Positions 62,805 through 64,000 of a stretch of 64,000 bases of DNA are shown here, one piece after another. The stretch lies in assembly GCF_900091415.1 (NCBI RefSeq), contig NZ_FMHU01000001.1, positions 1,240,001 through 1,304,000 on the forward strand, given 5' to 3'. Below the pieces are notes generated by a model. It saw nothing but the letters and a program-made list of their open reading frames with translations. It made no database searches and was not told the DNA's origin. The DNA comes from Micromonospora inyonensis. GTDB lineage: Bacteria; Actinomycetota; Actinomycetes; Mycobacteriales; Micromonosporaceae. Within the stretch, counting starts at the first letter, position 1. The number at the start of each line of letters is the position of its first letter. The position numbers were made by a program, and so were the translations under genes.

Positions 62805-64000
62805 ATGCTCGCCCGGATGGGCGGACGAGAGGGCAGCCGCCGAGGGCTGCCGGCGCAGCGCCCCGGTCGGGGTGGCCCCGGCAGGCGGCTGCGCGTTCCC
62901 GAGGCACGCGCGGCGTACGCCGCCGCGATTGCCGACAGCGCCGCGTTGCTGGCGGCTGCGGACGCGTTGGACGCCGAGGTCTGGGTGGCTTCCAACATCT
63001 CGGCGATGCGCAGCGATGTGCCGACCGACGAGGTGTTCACCGTGCTGCTGCTGGACCTCATCGACGAGGCCGAGCGAGACGGCCGTGCCGGCTGCGCGGT
63101 CCTGCTGACCGCGATCGCGGCGGTGGGTCCCCGCGAGGTCGCCGGGGCAGCTGGTGCGGCGGCCGGCCGGGTGACCGGCCGGGCCGGCAGGCGTCAGGGC
63201 GCCACCGCCGCGGCCGAGGCGCCGCTGCCGCCCTGGACCGGCCTGCTGGGCAAAGCCACGGTCGGGCAGTGCTGGCTGTGGACCGACGAGTTCGGCGAGT
63301 GCAGCCAGGTGTTCTGCGAGTTCGCGCACGCGGACGGCCACCGCAGGCACGGGCTCACCGTCACGATCGACCTGGCATTCCACGGCGTGGTGTCGGCGAT
63401 CGCCATGGTGTCCCAGCCGGCCAACCTCGATCGGACCATCGCGGATCTGCGACGCGGGAAGCCCGGCCGTGGCCGGGTCGAATCGATCGGCGCGCAGCGG
63501 GCCCGCAGCCTGGTCCTGGCGGCGATCGAGACATCGCGTGCCCGAGAACGCCCGACGCTGCGCAGCGGGCCGGAGCCGGACGAACTGTGCTACGCCTACC
63601 TGCCGCTGCTGACCTGCCGGATGCTCGGCATTTCCGCCGGCGAGCCGGCGTCCCAGGCACCGTCGGCGCAGGCGGCACCCGCCACGCTGGCCGAAGCGTG
63701 GCCGGCCAGCCGCCGTACCGAGCTGGTCGAGGCATTCCTCGCCGCGCACCCGCACGGGTGGAGCCACCCGGCGACCGACCGGATGTTCGTCGAACGCGTC
63801 GTGGACGCGAGCGTCGAGGTGCTCGGGTTTCCACCCGACCGGATCGGGCCGATCACCGCCACCAGGCTGTTCGGCGAGGTCCTACCGCGTACCTTGATCG
63901 CCCCGAAGGTGGTCCTGCGCAGCGCCCGGAGGGTGGCCAAGGCGTGGGTCGCCTGGGTTGCCGCGTCCGGGGAGCTGTCGTGGCGGGCCCGGCTGCGCCT
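62805..64000 (+). CDS. Unrecognised protein, cut by window end
   Basis: At least 398 codons open to the window edge, from ATG 62805 (62817 also possible). Features: YAAAIADSAALLAAADALDA, VLLLDLIDEAERDG, GQCWLWTDEFGECSQVFCEF, an Ala-rich linker, then PHGWSHPATDRMFVERVVD. Mostly helical, soluble. It is divergent from the three-gene operon with a 76-bp gap. No family assigned. Confidence 0.7.
   Translation, partial: MLARMGGREGSRRGLPAQRPGRGGPGRRLRVPEARAAYAAAIADSAALLAAADALDAEVWVASNISAMRSDVPTDEVFTVLLLDLIDEAERDGRAGCAVLLTAIAAVGPREVAGAAGAAAGRVTGRAGRRQGATAAAEAPLPPWTGLLGKATVGQCWLWTDEFGECSQVFCEFAHADGHRRHGLTVTIDLAFHGVVSAIAMVSQPANLDRTIADLRRGKPGRGRVESIGAQRARSLVLAAIETSRARERPTLRSGPEPDELCYAYLPLLTCRMLGISAGEPASQAPSAQAAPATLAEAWPASRRTELVEAFLAAHPHGWSHPATDRMFVERVVDASVEVLGFPPDRIGPITATRLFGEVLPRTLIAPKVVLRSARRVAKAWVAWVAASGELSWRARLR

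Noticed and set aside
1..64000. tRNA or rRNA genes
   Set aside because: No convincing cloverleaf or rRNA sequence was noticed on reading either strand; a dedicated tRNA search was not possible.

Overview
GC-rich actinobacterial DNA, most likely from a Micromonosporaceae-type organism. The codon use, rph with its rifamycin element, the CbxX-type AAA+ protein, the giant Pro-rich repeat protein and the DUF3618/holin cassette all fit, but no rRNA or tRNA gene is present to fix the taxon.

Layout. 1-2.2 kb: the 5' part of a rifampin phosphotransferase gene (minus strand) behind a perfect rifamycin-associated element. 2.3-2.9 kb: two truncated genes (GntR-type regulator and TusA-like) abutting head to head, a probable deletion scar. 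3.1-6.6 kb: a SMI1/KNR4 protein with two CbxX-type AAA+ domains, the first lacking Walker B. 6.7-8.1 kb: a formate/nitrite channel and an IS481 remnant. 8.3-21.5 kb: one 4,379-codon gene whose product has an N-terminal scaffold like those of actinobacterial polymorphic toxins, followed by 15 near-identical winged-helix domains in four clusters separated by Pro-rich repeats; a 2,787-bp in-frame tandem duplication lies inside it. 21.8-24.3 kb: truncated ISL3 and IS1634-like transposases.

24.2-47.6 kb: a hybrid NRPS/PKS cluster, mostly one minus-strand operon with overlapping start and stop codons. The genes in order are an NRPS (carrier-Cy-A[Cys]-carrier), a PKS/NRPS (KS-AT-KR-ACP-Cy-TE), a complete Opp/Nik-type ABC transporter (lipoprotein, two permeases, fused double ATPase), two freestanding methyltransferases that look like domains released from an assembly line, and a small carrier-Cy-carrier protein. 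A SAM methyltransferase flanks it upstream; an NAD(P)-dependent reductase and a thioredoxin-reductase-like flavoprotein lie beyond its 3' end. The set is a taken-apart relative of the yersiniabactin HMWP1/HMWP2 machinery and probably makes a thiazoline metallophore. Three palindromes resembling Fur/Zur boxes lie at its promoters, one covering the -35 and spacer of the main NRPS promoter. No starter-acid synthase, aryl-AMP ligase or phosphopantetheinyl transferase is in the window.

47.6-54.6 kb is a mobile-element graveyard: three related integrase-core IS copies (one intact with matched inverted repeats), an IS1380 fragment, a three-repeat CRISPR-like remnant, a broken tyrosine recombinase, a frameshifted beta-trefoil/fascin-like gene and a split RibD-type reductase/deaminase pair. 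55-59.8 kb holds a cysteine-free ArsR regulator, a DUF3618/holin-like membrane cassette and a desaturase gene ended by a frameshift and an IS5-family element. 59.8-64 kb is quieter: a three-gene operon of unrecognised proteins and the 5' part of a divergent unrecognised gene.
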